Shown here piece after piece: positions 18,684 to 28,375 of a stretch of DNA of 64,000 bases. Source of the DNA: Candidatus Magnetominusculus dajiuhuensis (lineage in GTDB: Bacteria; Nitrospirota; Thermodesulfovibrionia; Thermodesulfovibrionales; Magnetobacteriaceae); contig JADFXP010000012.1 of NCBI GenBank assembly GCA_015233465.1, positions 1-64,000 on the forward strand. The letters are read 5' to 3'. Every line of letters begins with the position of its first letter. Position 1 is the stretch's first letter. The notes beneath the pieces are model-generated. The model did no database searches, was not told the DNA's origin, and saw nothing but the letters and a program-made list of their open reading frames with translations. A program made the position numbers and the translations under genes.

Positions 18684-18911
18684 TTAAATTATTCTCCTTT
18701 TAAGGAAATATCACAATAAAACGCTCAAGTCTCAAAGACGATTATTTGCTATTATACGACTATGTAGAAACCGCTAAGTGATGTAAAAATCGTAGTTATT
18801 TATTTCCTTTTTTAAATTCTTATATATATTGTATGAATAATAATTTTAAAAAGTATAGGGCTGGTCTTTGATATTACAAAAGTTTTACAATAACCTATAG
18901 GTTGGAAAAAT

Positions 18912-19901
18912 ATGAAAAGAGCTGCGATTTTAATACATCCTGTGTTTATATTTATTTTTTCTATAGTGGCACTTGCCATGTCGCTATCTCTTTATATTTA
19001 TTGGTATATAGAGGTAAGCTTGACGCTCAAAGGGTTAATAAAGAGATTTGAACTTGACTCAGAACAATTTTTCAGCCTTGAGACATGGGTAGTCATTGTT
19101 GTCTTATCAATCCTCGTTGGCATCATCTTGATTGGGATTGTTATTATCTTCACTTATAATATGAAGACTCTTAACCTCTACCGCCTTCAGTACAATTTTA
19201 TTAATAGTTTCACGCACGAACTGAAAACCCCTGTAACGTCAATAAAGATTTATCTTGAAACTCTAAAAAAATATGAACTATCACGAGATAATCAGATTAA
19301 ATATATTGATTACATGATTGATGATTTAGGCCGTCTCACTGCTAATATCAATCGTATCTTGAACTTAGCTCAATTTGAAGGCAAGATGTTCGAAGGTGAT
19401 TTTAAAAACCTTGATATTGCTGCATTAGTGGAGGAGTTCTTTGAAAATAACAAACAATTATTCAGAGGAGCAGCAATTAAAATTCTTAACCCTTTAAATC
19501 GTCCCTTTCACTGCCTGATAAATCGCCAGCTCTTTGAAATGATCCTTATGAATCTTATGACTAATGCTATAAAATATAATAAATCAGAGACTTTAGAAAT
19601 GGAGATTAGCTTTAATATTAAACAAAACAAATTATACTTAACTTTTACAGATAATGGTATCGGTTTTGAGAAAAAAGAAGCTAAAAAAATATTTAAAAAA
19701 TTCTATCAGATTGACTCAGGCGATCGCCCGCAAGGCGAAGGAACAGGTCTTGGTCTATATATGGTCAAACACATTGTCAGGATTCACAAATGGAATATAT
19801 CAGCAGAAAGTAAGGGTCAAGGCTTAGGCGCAGCATTTACCATCATCATACCTCTTAGTCAAGAAGATAGAAAAGAACTTAAAAGAAAAAATCTGTTATA
19901 G
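18912..19901 (+). CDS. Sensor histidine kinase (two-TM)
   Basis: A 329-residue kinase. There are two membrane segments (about residues 8-33 and 58-82) with a short periplasmic loop of about 25 residues, so it probably senses something in or near the membrane. The HisKA box FTHELKTPVTSIKIYLETLK holds the phospho-acceptor His near residue 100. The ATPase part has NLMTNAIKYNK, TDNGIGFEKKEAKKIFKKFY and GTGLGLYMVKHI. It is followed after 18 bp by an OmpR-type regulator in the same direction, its evident partner. No HAMP domain is seen. Confidence 0.9.
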   Translation: MKRAAILIHPVFIFIFSIVALAMSLSLYIYWYIEVSLTLKGLIKRFELDSEQFFSLETWVVIVVLSILVGIILIGIVIIFTYNMKTLNLYRLQYNFINSFTHELKTPVTSIKIYLETLKKYELSRDNQIKYIDYMIDDLGRLTANINRILNLAQFEGKMFEGDFKNLDIAALVEEFFENNKQLFRGAAIKILNPLNRPFHCLINRQLFEMILMNLMTNAIKYNKSETLEMEISFNIKQNKLYLTFTDNGIGFEKKEAKKIFKKFYQIDSGDRPQGEGTGLGLYMVKHIVRIHKWNISAESKGQGLGAAFTIIIPLSQEDRKELKRKNLL

Positions 19902-19919
19902 TTTATAAAGATATATAAA

Positions 19920-20651
19920 ATGATAAATGAAATTAATAAAAAAATTCTTATAATTGAAGATGACGCTCACATTGCTGAAGGCTTACGTATAAACCTTGTC
20001 ATGCAAGGCTATGAGGTAACAATAGCGCCTGATGGACTGACAGGTTTGGAGTTATGGGAAAGCTGGCAGCCTGATCTTATTGTCCTTGATATAATGCTTC
20101 CAGGGATGAACGGCATAAATGTATTACAGAAAATTCGGATTGAAAATGAATGGATTCCGATTCTCATATTATCTGCAAAGGCTACTGTTGACGATAAAAT
20201 CACAGGGCTGACTCTAGGCGTAGATGATTACCTTTCAAAGCCATTTAATCTGGAAGAATTTTTACTGCGGGTGAATCGCCTATTGTCAAGGTCATTAAGA
20301 CAGAGCACACTTGCTACTGAGCAGAACAAAAACCATTTATCAACTGAACAGGTATATATATTCGGAAATAATCGGATTGATTTTACAAATGCAACTGCAT
20401 ATTGTAAAAGCGGAGAAATTCAACTGACAGATCAAGAAATTAAATTGCTAAAACTTTTTATTGCCAATAAAGGTAAGCTGCTTGCGCGAAATACACTCTT
20501 AAAAATAGGCTGGGGATATTCTCAAACCACAATAACTCGTACCCTTGATAATTTTATCGTTAGATTCCGCAAGTATTTTGAAGACAATCCTAAAAAACCA
20601 ATCTATTTTAAAAGCCACAGGTCTTTTGGATATATATTTGACCACGATTAA
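19920..20651 (+). CDS. OmpR-family response regulator
   Basis: A 243-residue regulator. The receiver domain (about 1-125) has the acid pair IIEDD, the phospho-Asp in LIVLDIMLPGMNG (near residue 55) and YLSKPF with the conserved Lys. The C-terminal winged helix (about 145-240) has LTDQEIKLLKLFIANKGKLL and the recognition region TRTLDNFIVRFRKYFEDNP ending FKSHRSFGYIF. It should bind DNA when phosphorylated by the kinase encoded just upstream. A clear rho-independent terminator follows 58 bp after the stop, so the operon is these two genes. Confidence 0.92.
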   Translation: MINEINKKILIIEDDAHIAEGLRINLVMQGYEVTIAPDGLTGLELWESWQPDLIVLDIMLPGMNGINVLQKIRIENEWIPILILSAKATVDDKITGLTLGVDDYLSKPFNLEEFLLRVNRLLSRSLRQSTLATEQNKNHLSTEQVYIFGNNRIDFTNATAYCKSGEIQLTDQEIKLLKLFIANKGKLLARNTLLKIGWGYSQTTITRTLDNFIVRFRKYFEDNPKKPIYFKSHRSFGYIFDHD

Positions 20652-20661
20652 TTATATCAAT

Positions 20662-20785
20662 TTATACTAAGACGAGTTCATAAAAGTATATATTCACACT
20701 ATAATGTAGGGGCAGCCCTTGTGGCTGCCCTTTTTTTACGTTTAATCTACATGTAATCAGGGTTACCCCCAACGAAAAACTGTTT
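20662..20785. mobile_element. MITE-like dispersed element, copy A
   Basis: This segment is the reverse complement of most of 34955-35085. Shared blocks are the hairpin GGGCAGCC..GGCTGCCC, GATTACATGTAGATTAAACG, GGTAACCC and a TATGAAC..CTTAG stretch beyond the hairpin. Copy A has lost one arm of the GGTAACCC hairpin seen in copy B. It fills the space between the response regulator and htpG, and its hairpin has been taken over as a terminator. Confidence 0.7.
20709..20737 (+). terminator. Rho-independent terminator (repeat-derived)
   Basis: GGGCAGCC pairs with GGCTGCCC around CTTGT and is followed by seven T residues. It lies after the HK/RR operon and before the convergent htpG gene. The stem is part of the dispersed repeat, and the T-run is specific to this copy. 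Confidence 0.75.
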
Positions 20786-20863
20786 TTAATATAATTATTT
20801 ATAGAAAAAATCCTTGAGCCTTGCTTACCTGCCAATTCCACCACTTCAGCAAGAGTTTATCAC

Positions 20864-22807
20864 TTAAGAACTTTTAATATTATCTACCATCAACTGCGTA
20901 ACTGCCTTAGCAAATCCAGACGGATCTTTTAGCGTAGAGCCTTCAAGCAACAATGCCTGATTATAGAGCAATAAGCTGTATTGTTTTAACATCTCTTTAT
21001 GGGTGCCGCCCTGCGACTCTTTGTCCTTTTCAAATATATTCTGCATTGAAGTTACAATTGGATGCGTTGGATTAATCTCAAGTATCCTCTTATTATCAGG
21101 AACTTCTTGCCCCATAGACTTTAAGATCTTTTCCATGCTTGGCTCCATTGCATGTTCTGCTGCAACTAAGCAGCAAGGAGAATCCTTCAAACGTCCAGAT
21201 GCCCGTACCTCTGAAACATCATCCTTTAGATGCTCCTTTAAGACATCAAATAAATCCTTAAAATGAGCCTGTTCCTTTGTCTTTTCAGCCTTTTTACTTT
21301 CGTCAAGCTCTATATCACCCTTAACTACTGATTTAAATGTCTTATCTTTATATGTAAAATGATCAAATACAAATGAATCTATCTCATCAGTCAACACCAA
21401 GACATCAAAATCCTGCTCCTTAAATGCCTCAATATAAGGTGATGTTAGGGCTGAACTTATTGACGGACTTGTAATAAAATATATATTTCCCTTTTGTTTT
21501 ATCGGCATATTATCAATATATTTCTGTAATGTAATATACTGCCCTTCTGGAGTCTTTAGAGATGAAAAAAGCAGAAGTTCTGCTATAGTCTCTCTCTTTG
21601 CATGATCATGATGCAGGCCTTCCTTTACAATATGGCCAAATTCCTTATAGAATGCAAGATACTTATCATAATCATTTTCAAGCATTTCTTTGAATGTATC
21701 TAGGATTTTTTTGGAGATATTCTTTTTTATCACCTCTATCTGACGATTTTTCTGTAATAACTCACGGGATACATTTAAAGGCAGGTCTTTTGAATCTACC
21801 ACTCCTTTAATAAACCGCAGATATATCGGGATTAAATCCTCACAGTTTTCCATTATCTGGACACGATTCACATAAAGACTTGGACCAATCTTGAAATCTT
21901 TAAATAATATATTAAACGGAGCGTGTGAGGGAATAAATAAAAGGGCATTAAATTCATTTGTACCCTCTGCCTTATAATGAATCACCTTTGATGGATCGGT
22001 AAAATCATGAGATACATGCTTATAAAATTCATTATATTCATTTTCCTCTATCTCAGATTTATTCCTAAGCCAGATTGCCTTCATCATATTTAAGGTCTCT
22101 GTCTCCTTGACCTTAATCCTTTTTTCTTTATCAGCATCATTTTGAGGGTCGTCTATCGGCCTTTCACGCTCTACTTCCATAACGATTGGATGGGCAATAT
22201 AATCTGAATATTTCTTGATAATAGTGCGTATCTCCCATTCATCCAGATATTTCTTTTCCTCATCCTTTATATAGAGAATAACGTCTGTGCCTTTAGTTTT
22301 TTTCTCATATTCCTCAATTGTATATGTCCCATCAGATGTAGATTCCCATCTCACCCCAAGATTATAATCAGTACCAGCCTTTCTTGTAAGCACAACTACT
22401 CTGTCAGCTACCATAAATGATGAATAAAACCCTACCCCAAATTGACCAATCAGTTCAGGATTATCCTTAATCTCCTTACTCTGTATTGCGCTCAAAAACT
22501 CCTTAGTCCCTGAATGAGCAATAGTTCCAAGCTGCTTAATAACCTCATCCATGACCATCCCAATACCATTATCACTGACTGTAAGCGTCTTAGCCTCTTT
22601 GTCAGACTTAATCTCTATCTTCCAATCCTTGTCTTCTTCGTGAAGATGCGGGTTAGTTAGAGCCTCATATCTCGCCTTATCAATAGCATCTGAGGCATTA
22701 GAGATCAACTCCCGTAGAAATATCTCCTTATGGGAATATAGGGAATGGATCATTAGATCAAGTAATTGTTTTACCTCTGTCTTAAATTCAAGATTCTGTT
22801 TTGACAT
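20864..22807 (-). CDS. htpG: Molecular chaperone HtpG (Hsp90)
   Basis: A 647-residue bacterial Hsp90. The N-terminal ATPase domain has ELISNASDAIDKARYEAL, DNGIGM, GTIAHSGTKEF and IGQFGVGFYSSFMVAD, all classical GHKL motifs. The middle domain has RVQIMENCEDLIPIYLRF, KGVVDSKDLPLNVSRELLQ with the catalytic Arg, and the C-terminal dimerisation domain has the usual NPTHPI region. The length matches the family (about 620-650). It helps fold client proteins under stress. It is separated from the upstream HEAT-repeat gene by a short palindromic repeat, which could read through or attenuate. No anomaly is seen. Confidence 0.97.
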   Translation of the reverse strand: MSKQNLEFKTEVKQLLDLMIHSLYSHKEIFLRELISNASDAIDKARYEALTNPHLHEEDKDWKIEIKSDKEAKTLTVSDNGIGMVMDEVIKQLGTIAHSGTKEFLSAIQSKEIKDNPELIGQFGVGFYSSFMVADRVVVLTRKAGTDYNLGVRWESTSDGTYTIEEYEKKTKGTDVILYIKDEEKKYLDEWEIRTIIKKYSDYIAHPIVMEVERERPIDDPQNDADKEKRIKVKETETLNMMKAIWLRNKSEIEENEYNEFYKHVSHDFTDPSKVIHYKAEGTNEFNALLFIPSHAPFNILFKDFKIGPSLYVNRVQIMENCEDLIPIYLRFIKGVVDSKDLPLNVSRELLQKNRQIEVIKKNISKKILDTFKEMLENDYDKYLAFYKEFGHIVKEGLHHDHAKRETIAELLLFSSLKTPEGQYITLQKYIDNMPIKQKGNIYFITSPSISSALTSPYIEAFKEQDFDVLVLTDEIDSFVFDHFTYKDKTFKSVVKGDIELDESKKAEKTKEQAHFKDLFDVLKEHLKDDVSEVRASGRLKDSPCCLVAAEHAMEPSMEKILKSMGQEVPDNKRILEINPTHPIVTSMQNIFEKDKESQGGTHKEMLKQYSLLLYNQALLLEGSTLKDPSGFAKAVTQLMVDNIKSS

Positions 22808-22828
22808 AATATGTTCACCTTAGAGCCT

Positions 22829-22861
22829 TTCAAGGTTTGGGGGCACAGCCCCCATCACCTC
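22829..22861. repeat. Short palindromic repeat between HEAT gene and htpG
   Basis: GGGGGCACAGCCCCC is a hairpin embedded in a longer block, AAGGTTTGGGGGC. The same block occurs inside the truA coding region (58324-58338), which makes this the intergenic relative of the truA insertion. Confidence 0.6.
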
Positions 22862-23521
22862 TTAATTAATTAGTTTTGCATTCTCAACAATTTCATTGAT
22901 GCTGAGAAATTTTAGAGTATCTTCATTATATATAAGTACCTTTTCAGTTCGATTTTTAAGCCGGTCTAATATCCTGATGTCAACCTTTAGTTTGAGTCTG
23001 CCAGCAGCTATTATAGCATTTGCACAAACTTCAGCATGCTTATCCTCAAGATATTCGTATATTAAATCAACAGCATCCTTTGGAATGTATTCCCTATGAA
23101 CCTCACCAATCCTGCCAATTGCATAAAGTCCGCCTGCTCTAAATATATTATCAGGGGAGTCTTCCTCAGTAAGCCCAACTATTAGATGTATAACATCTTC
23201 AAAAGGAGCTGGATTTTCTCTGATAACCTCACCTAATATTTCTGCGGCGCTCCAGCAGATTGTGCCTGATTCATCAGAAGTGTTCCAAAATATCCTCCTT
23301 ACCTGTCCCCGTGCTTCATCATAATGCGCTCGTGCTATAATGCCGATTATCCTGCCTGCAAAATACGCTGCCCGCCATGAGAGTAAGGTTGATTTATCGT
23401 ACGACATTGATATTATTGCGCTCAACGCCCTCTTCTCAATCAGGACAAATTTATATAGGTCATCAAATCTATTTTGCTCAATAAAGGTCTTAACCTGAGA
23501 CTTGATTTGTCTTAATGTCAT
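22862..23521 (-). CDS. HEAT-repeat protein (DVU0298-like)
   Basis: A 219-residue all-helical protein. It contains HEAT-like units such as LLSWRAAYFAGRIIGIIA, WSAAEILGEVIRENP, FRAGGLYAIGRIGEVH and ANAIIAAGRLKLKVD. The layout resembles the small DVU0298-type HEAT proteins of sulfate reducers and related anaerobes. HEAT solenoids bind other proteins; the partner is unknown. There is no signal peptide, so it is cytoplasmic. It is followed by htpG in the same direction across a repeat. Confidence 0.75.
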   Translation of the reverse strand: MTLRQIKSQVKTFIEQNRFDDLYKFVLIEKRALSAIISMSYDKSTLLSWRAAYFAGRIIGIIARAHYDEARGQVRRIFWNTSDESGTICWSAAEILGEVIRENPAPFEDVIHLIVGLTEEDSPDNIFRAGGLYAIGRIGEVHREYIPKDAVDLIYEYLEDKHAEVCANAIIAAGRLKLKVDIRILDRLKNRTEKVLIYNEDTLKFLSINEIVENAKLIN

Positions 23522-23572
23522 GTTTATTTATAACTGATATATTTACAAGTTGTCAATGCAGATTCATTATAA

Positions 23573-25690
23573 TTAATAAGAATTTAATGGTCTTAACGGA
23601 CAGTTTTGCTCATGACCTTCTAAATGAAGATTTTCATAAACTGAGGAAATCGCTTGTTCAAGGTTTGTATAGAAATTACCTTCACCTATTTTTTCAACAA
23701 GATGAGTACGCTGCATTACTTGATAAACCTGCATCTTTATTCCTATAAATGAAATATCAATCCCCCTGTCTCTAAGCCTGTCAATAAGCATATTCAACAT
23801 TTCCTCACCTGTTGCATCAAGTTCATTTATACCATGTCCTACAATAAATACATGTTTTAGATTTTTCTTAACAGATATTCTTTCAAGTATCTGGTCTTCA
23901 AGATAACTTGTATTTGCAAAAAATAAAGACCCGTCAAACCTTATTATCGTCATATATTCACAACGAGGGAGATCTAATAACTCTGCATCCCTGTAAGCAT
24001 TATCTTTAGTCTTTGAGAGTATCGCTATTCTTGGTTTCATGTGACGATAAAGATAATGACCAAGTGATAGCCCTACCCCTACCATAATTCCCTTATCAAG
24101 ATGAGGTGCAAACGCAAGTGTCATTACAAAAGATATTATAGCAATGATTCCATCATATTTTTGAGCATGAAATGCGTGCATTATTCCCTTAATATTTATC
24201 AATCCAACTACTGCCATCATTATTACTACTGCTAATACAGATTGAGGAAGATGGAAAAGCAGAGGAGTGAAAAATAACAGAGTTAAAGCAACAATACCGC
24301 TTGTAAAAACACTGGACATTCCAGTCAGGGCACCGGATTGAATATTAACAGCAGATCGAGAAAAAGATCCGCTTACTGCATAACATTGACTGAATGACCC
24401 TACAATATTTGACAGCCCTTGACCAATCAATTCTTGATTAGGATCAAGACGCTGACCTGTTTTTGTCGCCATTGCCTTTGCAATTGATATTGCCTCCATA
24501 AAACCAAGCAATGAAATGATTGCAGCAGTTGGAAACAACTCAAGTGCAACAGCTAAACTGATCTTAGGAAGGGCAAATTTAGGCAGACCCTTTGGTATCT
24601 CACCAATAACAGACCCTCCGCCCATTATCGTCATAGTATTTTTATCAATCGGAGTGTTTGCAACCCTTAAACGCCAAACCCTTCCGTCACTTTTTAGATC
24701 AAGAGGGAGTTTATCTTTTATATAAAATTTTAGTTGATCGCCGTCTTTTACTGCAACAAACAAGCAGCTGCGTAGTATCCTTCTATCTTCACTTGATGAT
24801 TCTTTGTATTCGGACATCAGGAGAGATATTTTATCTATTGATAATTTTATATCAAGCGCCTCAGCATTATTCTTTCCAAATTTCTTTTCTACTTCTCTAA
24901 GTTTTTCTGTTTCAAGGGTCTTTTTTTCTGAAAGTTCTTTAATTGCTGAGGTTGTCTTATTAAATTGTTCAATAATACTGATGGTATCTTCATCCATAAT
25001 TGCAGAAATATCTATTTTTTTGTTGTTCTGAAACCCAATCCCCCAAGAAATCACGGTTGTAATAACAACTGCTATCAATACATTTGGTATCTTGCGGTTA
25101 ATTCTTTTAAGCCCAGCCATTATGATAAACGCAAGTACTGCAAGCATTAATGTTGGCATATGGATATATTCAATTGCTGACTTAATAACATTTATGACAG
25201 TCATATAATGATGCTCTGCCTCATCTACATATACTCCAAAGATTTTAGATAATTGAGAAGTGCCGATGATTATAGCAGCTGCATTAGTAAATCCAAGCAC
25301 AACAGGATGAGCGAGAAAATTTACAAGCATCCCTAATCGTAATAATCCAAGCGATAATTGAAATATTCCAATTATGAGAGCTAGCAATATAGCGTAAGCA
25401 ATAAATCCCTCACTTCCAGCCCTTGCTAAAGGCTCAAGCGATGCAGCGCTCATCAAAGAAACTACAGCAACAGGACCTGTTTGCAGCTGATTGCTTGAAC
25501 CAAACATTGCCGCAAGCATTGGAGGCAAAAATGAGGCGTATAATCCATAATAAGGAGGAAGACCAGCAAGCTGCGCATAAGCCATTGACTGCGGAATTAA
25601 CACCAGCGCTACTGTTATTCCAGCAAGCAAATCTGCACGAATTGAAGCCCAAGAAAAAGTTTTATACCATGTCAATATTGCTGGACGCAA
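23573..25690 (-). CDS. SulP-family anion transporter with STAS domain and large loop insertion
   Basis: A 705-residue SLC26/SulP transporter. The N-terminal signature is GITVALVLIPQSMAYAQLAG followed by PPYYGLYASFLPP. About ten to twelve membrane segments and a C-terminal STAS domain (about 590-690) are present. Members import sulfate, bicarbonate or related anions. Between the membrane segments near residues 220 and 363 there is an extra, charged region of about 140 residues, partly coiled-coil and partly beta-like (CLFVAVKDGDQLKFYIKDKL), not found in ordinary SulP proteins. The gene starts with TTG behind GAAGAGG. The insertion may face the periplasm. The substrate cannot be told. Confidence 0.9.
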   Translation of the reverse strand: MRPAILTWYKTFSWASIRADLLAGITVALVLIPQSMAYAQLAGLPPYYGLYASFLPPMLAAMFGSSNQLQTGPVAVVSLMSAASLEPLARAGSEGFIAYAILLALIIGIFQLSLGLLRLGMLVNFLAHPVVLGFTNAAAIIIGTSQLSKIFGVYVDEAEHHYMTVINVIKSAIEYIHMPTLMLAVLAFIIMAGLKRINRKIPNVLIAVVITTVISWGIGFQNNKKIDISAIMDEDTISIIEQFNKTTSAIKELSEKKTLETEKLREVEKKFGKNNAEALDIKLSIDKISLLMSEYKESSSEDRRILRSCLFVAVKDGDQLKFYIKDKLPLDLKSDGRVWRLRVANTPIDKNTMTIMGGGSVIGEIPKGLPKFALPKISLAVALELFPTAAIISLLGFMEAISIAKAMATKTGQRLDPNQELIGQGLSNIVGSFSQCYAVSGSFSRSAVNIQSGALTGMSSVFTSGIVALTLLFFTPLLFHLPQSVLAVVIMMAVVGLINIKGIMHAFHAQKYDGIIAIISFVMTLAFAPHLDKGIMVGVGLSLGHYLYRHMKPRIAILSKTKDNAYRDAELLDLPRCEYMTIIRFDGSLFFANTSYLEDQILERISVKKNLKHVFIVGHGINELDATGEEMLNMLIDRLRDRGIDISFIGIKMQVYQVMQRTHLVEKIGEGNFYTNLEQAISSVYENLHLEGHEQNCPLRPLNSY

Positions 25691-25916
25691 ATTTATTTAC
25701 CTCTTCAATGTTTTATTCTCAATCCTAAAAAAGATTTTTAAGTATAACAGATGATATTTTTATTGTCAAACAATAAAAGATAGATAAATCTATCTTTAGA
25801 TAACGTTTTTTCTTTTATTACAGATTGGACAGTTCTAAATGATTTATGGTAGTATATAAAATTCAAGAAAATTATAATAAAATATAATTAATTTATGTAA
25901 AAGATGGAGTTAAACC

Positions 25917-26744
25917 ATGTCAATTATAACTTTAACAGCAGCAACATATTGTGAAAGCGATGAAATTATTTCTTCTGCTGCAAAGGAATTAAATTATGAA
26001 TTAGTAGGAAATGAAATAATTGATATAGCTGCAAAAGAATTTAATATTCCAAAAGACAAAATATTGAAAGCAATCTATAAAGCTCCAGCATCAGCAAGCC
26101 GCGTTCATCCAGATAAGGATAAATATATTACATCCCTGCAGCTATCGCTAATTCAACTATTTTTAAAAGATAATATAGCTTATTATGGGCCTGGCGGATT
26201 TGTATTAGTACAAGGAATTTCACATGTGTTTAAGGTCAGGATCATTGCAAATCTTGAAAATCGTATAAATACTATGATGAAAAAAGACGGCATATCCTCT
26301 AAGGCTGCAGAAAAAAGTATTATTAAATCTGATAATGAATTATCAAAATGGTCAGAATTTATCTTTAAGGCAGATATATCAGATCCAAACTTCTATGATT
26401 TAGTTATAAATCTTGACCAAATAGGCGCTCCGCAGGCTATTGATATAATCGTTAATGCTATCAAATCCAAAAGATTCCAGCCTATGACATACTCCGTCAA
26501 CTGCCTAAAAGATGCGCAACTTGCCTTGACGTTAAAGTCTAAACTCCTTGATATAGACCCTAAAATCATGCTTACAGTAAAAGCAGGCAGGATTTCTATT
26601 GATACTGTATGCTTAAAGAAACACTCTGAAAAACGAATAAAACAGATTAACACAGTTGTCGAGGTGGTAACTGATATTAATAATATTGAAAGGATTAGAG
26701 TTATTGAAGACTATCTTGAAAATATAATATCAAAATATTCTTAA
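25917..26744 (+). CDS. Cytidylate-kinase-like protein without P-loop, with BON-like end
   Basis: A 275-residue protein of the cytidylate-kinase-like family (PF13189 type). The overall helix order, with GGFVLVQGISHVFKVRIIA and RINTMMKKDGIS, fits the family. The normal N-terminal GSGG-type P-loop is replaced by LTAATYCESDE, so nucleotide phosphoryl transfer is doubtful. The last 70 residues (LDIDPKIMLTVKAGRISID...) look like a BON domain. It lies 64 bp before a sensor kinase gene in the same direction, an association that suggests a signalling or ligand-sensing role rather than CMP phosphorylation. The catalytic status is an inference. Confidence 0.7.
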   Translation: MSIITLTAATYCESDEIISSAAKELNYELVGNEIIDIAAKEFNIPKDKILKAIYKAPASASRVHPDKDKYITSLQLSLIQLFLKDNIAYYGPGGFVLVQGISHVFKVRIIANLENRINTMMKKDGISSKAAEKSIIKSDNELSKWSEFIFKADISDPNFYDLVINLDQIGAPQAIDIIVNAIKSKRFQPMTYSVNCLKDAQLALTLKSKLLDIDPKIMLTVKAGRISIDTVCLKKHSEKRIKQINTVVEVVTDINNIERIRVIEDYLENIISKYS

Positions 26745-26808
26745 GCATAAGTAATTGCAAATCGTATAAACCACTCACAAATCTCTAACAAATTGGAAGT
26801 TGGAATTA

Positions 26809-28296
26809 ATGCGAAAATTTATAGAAAAAATTAAGAATTTTAATAATACACCACATATTATTAGCCTTTTAAAGCAAATAACCATAGTTTTATTATTTTT
26901 ATTAACGATTGCTTTAATTGTACTTGTCAAAGAAAAAAATTCCGTTGATATTTTAGCGCGCAGGGTTACATTTATTGATTTAACCAATGAATTTATATTC
27001 AGAGTACATAAATCTCAACAATTAGAAGAAGATTATTTTTTGTATGGAAAGATTTCAGATGATATTACCAATAATATCATAGAATCAAGGGAGATTATAC
27101 TTGATAATTATGACCGCTTCAAAAGACATGCTGGAGATACTCAGACAAAATTAATTATAAATAATCTCTCAAAATATAACGATCTATTTGAAAAATTATT
27201 TGCGCTTCGTAATAAAAATCAAAACCTTTCTTCAAATGATCCAGAAGTAACTGCCTTGACTGATGAAATCAGGACTACTGGGCGGTCTATATCAAGTTTC
27301 GCCAGAACACTTATGGGTGTTGAAAGAAATTCTTTACATGAAAACATGGACAGTTTCATTAATTATAACTTATTTTATTTATCTGGCCCATTTATTACAT
27401 TATTCACTTTAGGATTTTTTCTATTTCAAAAGGTTATATTACCTATTCGTAAATTGCTTGAGCATTCCATAAATGTAAGCAAAGGAACATATACCCCTAT
27501 TGAATTAAATCAAAAAATCAAGGATGAATTTGATACATTTGCTAATGCCTTTAATAACATGGTAGCAACCCTTGAGAGCCGTCAGCAGCAATCTATTCAA
27601 ACGCATAAACTTCGAGCAATAGGCACTTTAACAGCAGGAGTTGCCCATGAATTAAACAATCCTCTTAATAATATTATTATTACTGCTAACACGCTTACAG
27701 ATGAATTTAATGATTTTTCTCGAGAAGAGATAAAGGAAATGATAACTGATATTGTTAATGATTCTGAGAGGGCACGAAAGATAGTTCGCGATCTGCTTGA
27801 CTTTAGCCGTGAAAGTTCTAGCAATATGAAGTCAATCAGCATACAACAATTAATTGATGAAACCTTGAGTTTAATCAAAAATGAACTTTCGCTTAAAGAT
27901 ATCTCAATAGATCTGCATATTGAAAGGAACCTGCCTTCAATCTATGGCGATGATCAAAAACTCAAACAAGTGTTGATTAATTTGGCCTTAAATGCAAAGG
28001 ATGCAATGAGTGAAAAGGGGCATTTACTAGTTACGGCAGGATTATCAAGAAAGTCGAATTTTGTAAAGATAAAGGTAACGGATGATGGAACAGGGATTCC
28101 AAAGCATATACTTGACCACATATTTGACCCATTTTTTACAACTAAAAATATCAGCGCTGGAACTGGCTTAGGGCTTTCAGTATGCCAAGGTATTATTGCA
28201 AATCATAATGGCACAATGAGCGTATCTTCCTTAGTCGGCGTTGGAACCACATTTACAATCCGCCTGCCTATAATTACAGTACGGTCTGAGATTTAA
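26809..28296 (+). CDS. Sensor histidine kinase with HAMP-like linker
   Basis: A kinase of about 495 residues. A first membrane segment (about residues 17-40), a periplasmic helical sensor of about 150 residues and a second membrane segment (about 187-207) are followed by a HAMP-like linker. The HisKA box is TAGVAHELNNPLNNIIITAN with the phospho-His near residue 280. The ATPase motifs are NLALNAKDAM, TDDGTGIPKHILDHIFDPFF and GTGLGLSV. The ATG at 26809 follows GGAAG with 9-nt spacing; a TTG at 26800 is an alternative. It has no adjacent response regulator but follows the cytidylate-kinase-like gene. Confidence 0.9.
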   Translation: MRKFIEKIKNFNNTPHIISLLKQITIVLLFLLTIALIVLVKEKNSVDILARRVTFIDLTNEFIFRVHKSQQLEEDYFLYGKISDDITNNIIESREIILDNYDRFKRHAGDTQTKLIINNLSKYNDLFEKLFALRNKNQNLSSNDPEVTALTDEIRTTGRSISSFARTLMGVERNSLHENMDSFINYNLFYLSGPFITLFTLGFFLFQKVILPIRKLLEHSINVSKGTYTPIELNQKIKDEFDTFANAFNNMVATLESRQQQSIQTHKLRAIGTLTAGVAHELNNPLNNIIITANTLTDEFNDFSREEIKEMITDIVNDSERARKIVRDLLDFSRESSSNMKSISIQQLIDETLSLIKNELSLKDISIDLHIERNLPSIYGDDQKLKQVLINLALNAKDAMSEKGHLLVTAGLSRKSNFVKIKVTDDGTGIPKHILDHIFDPFFTTKNISAGTGLGLSVCQGIIANHNGTMSVSSLVGVGTTFTIRLPIITVRSEI

Positions 28297-28375
28297 AAAC
28301 ACATTTTTATTTACAAACTAACAATTATATTTTATAATTTGTAATAAGAAATACTCTCAGATAAGGACACAAATA

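Noticed and set aside
20662-20844. 60-residue minus-strand frame after htpG
   Set aside because: It is encoded by the dispersed element and its terminator, so it is not a protein gene.
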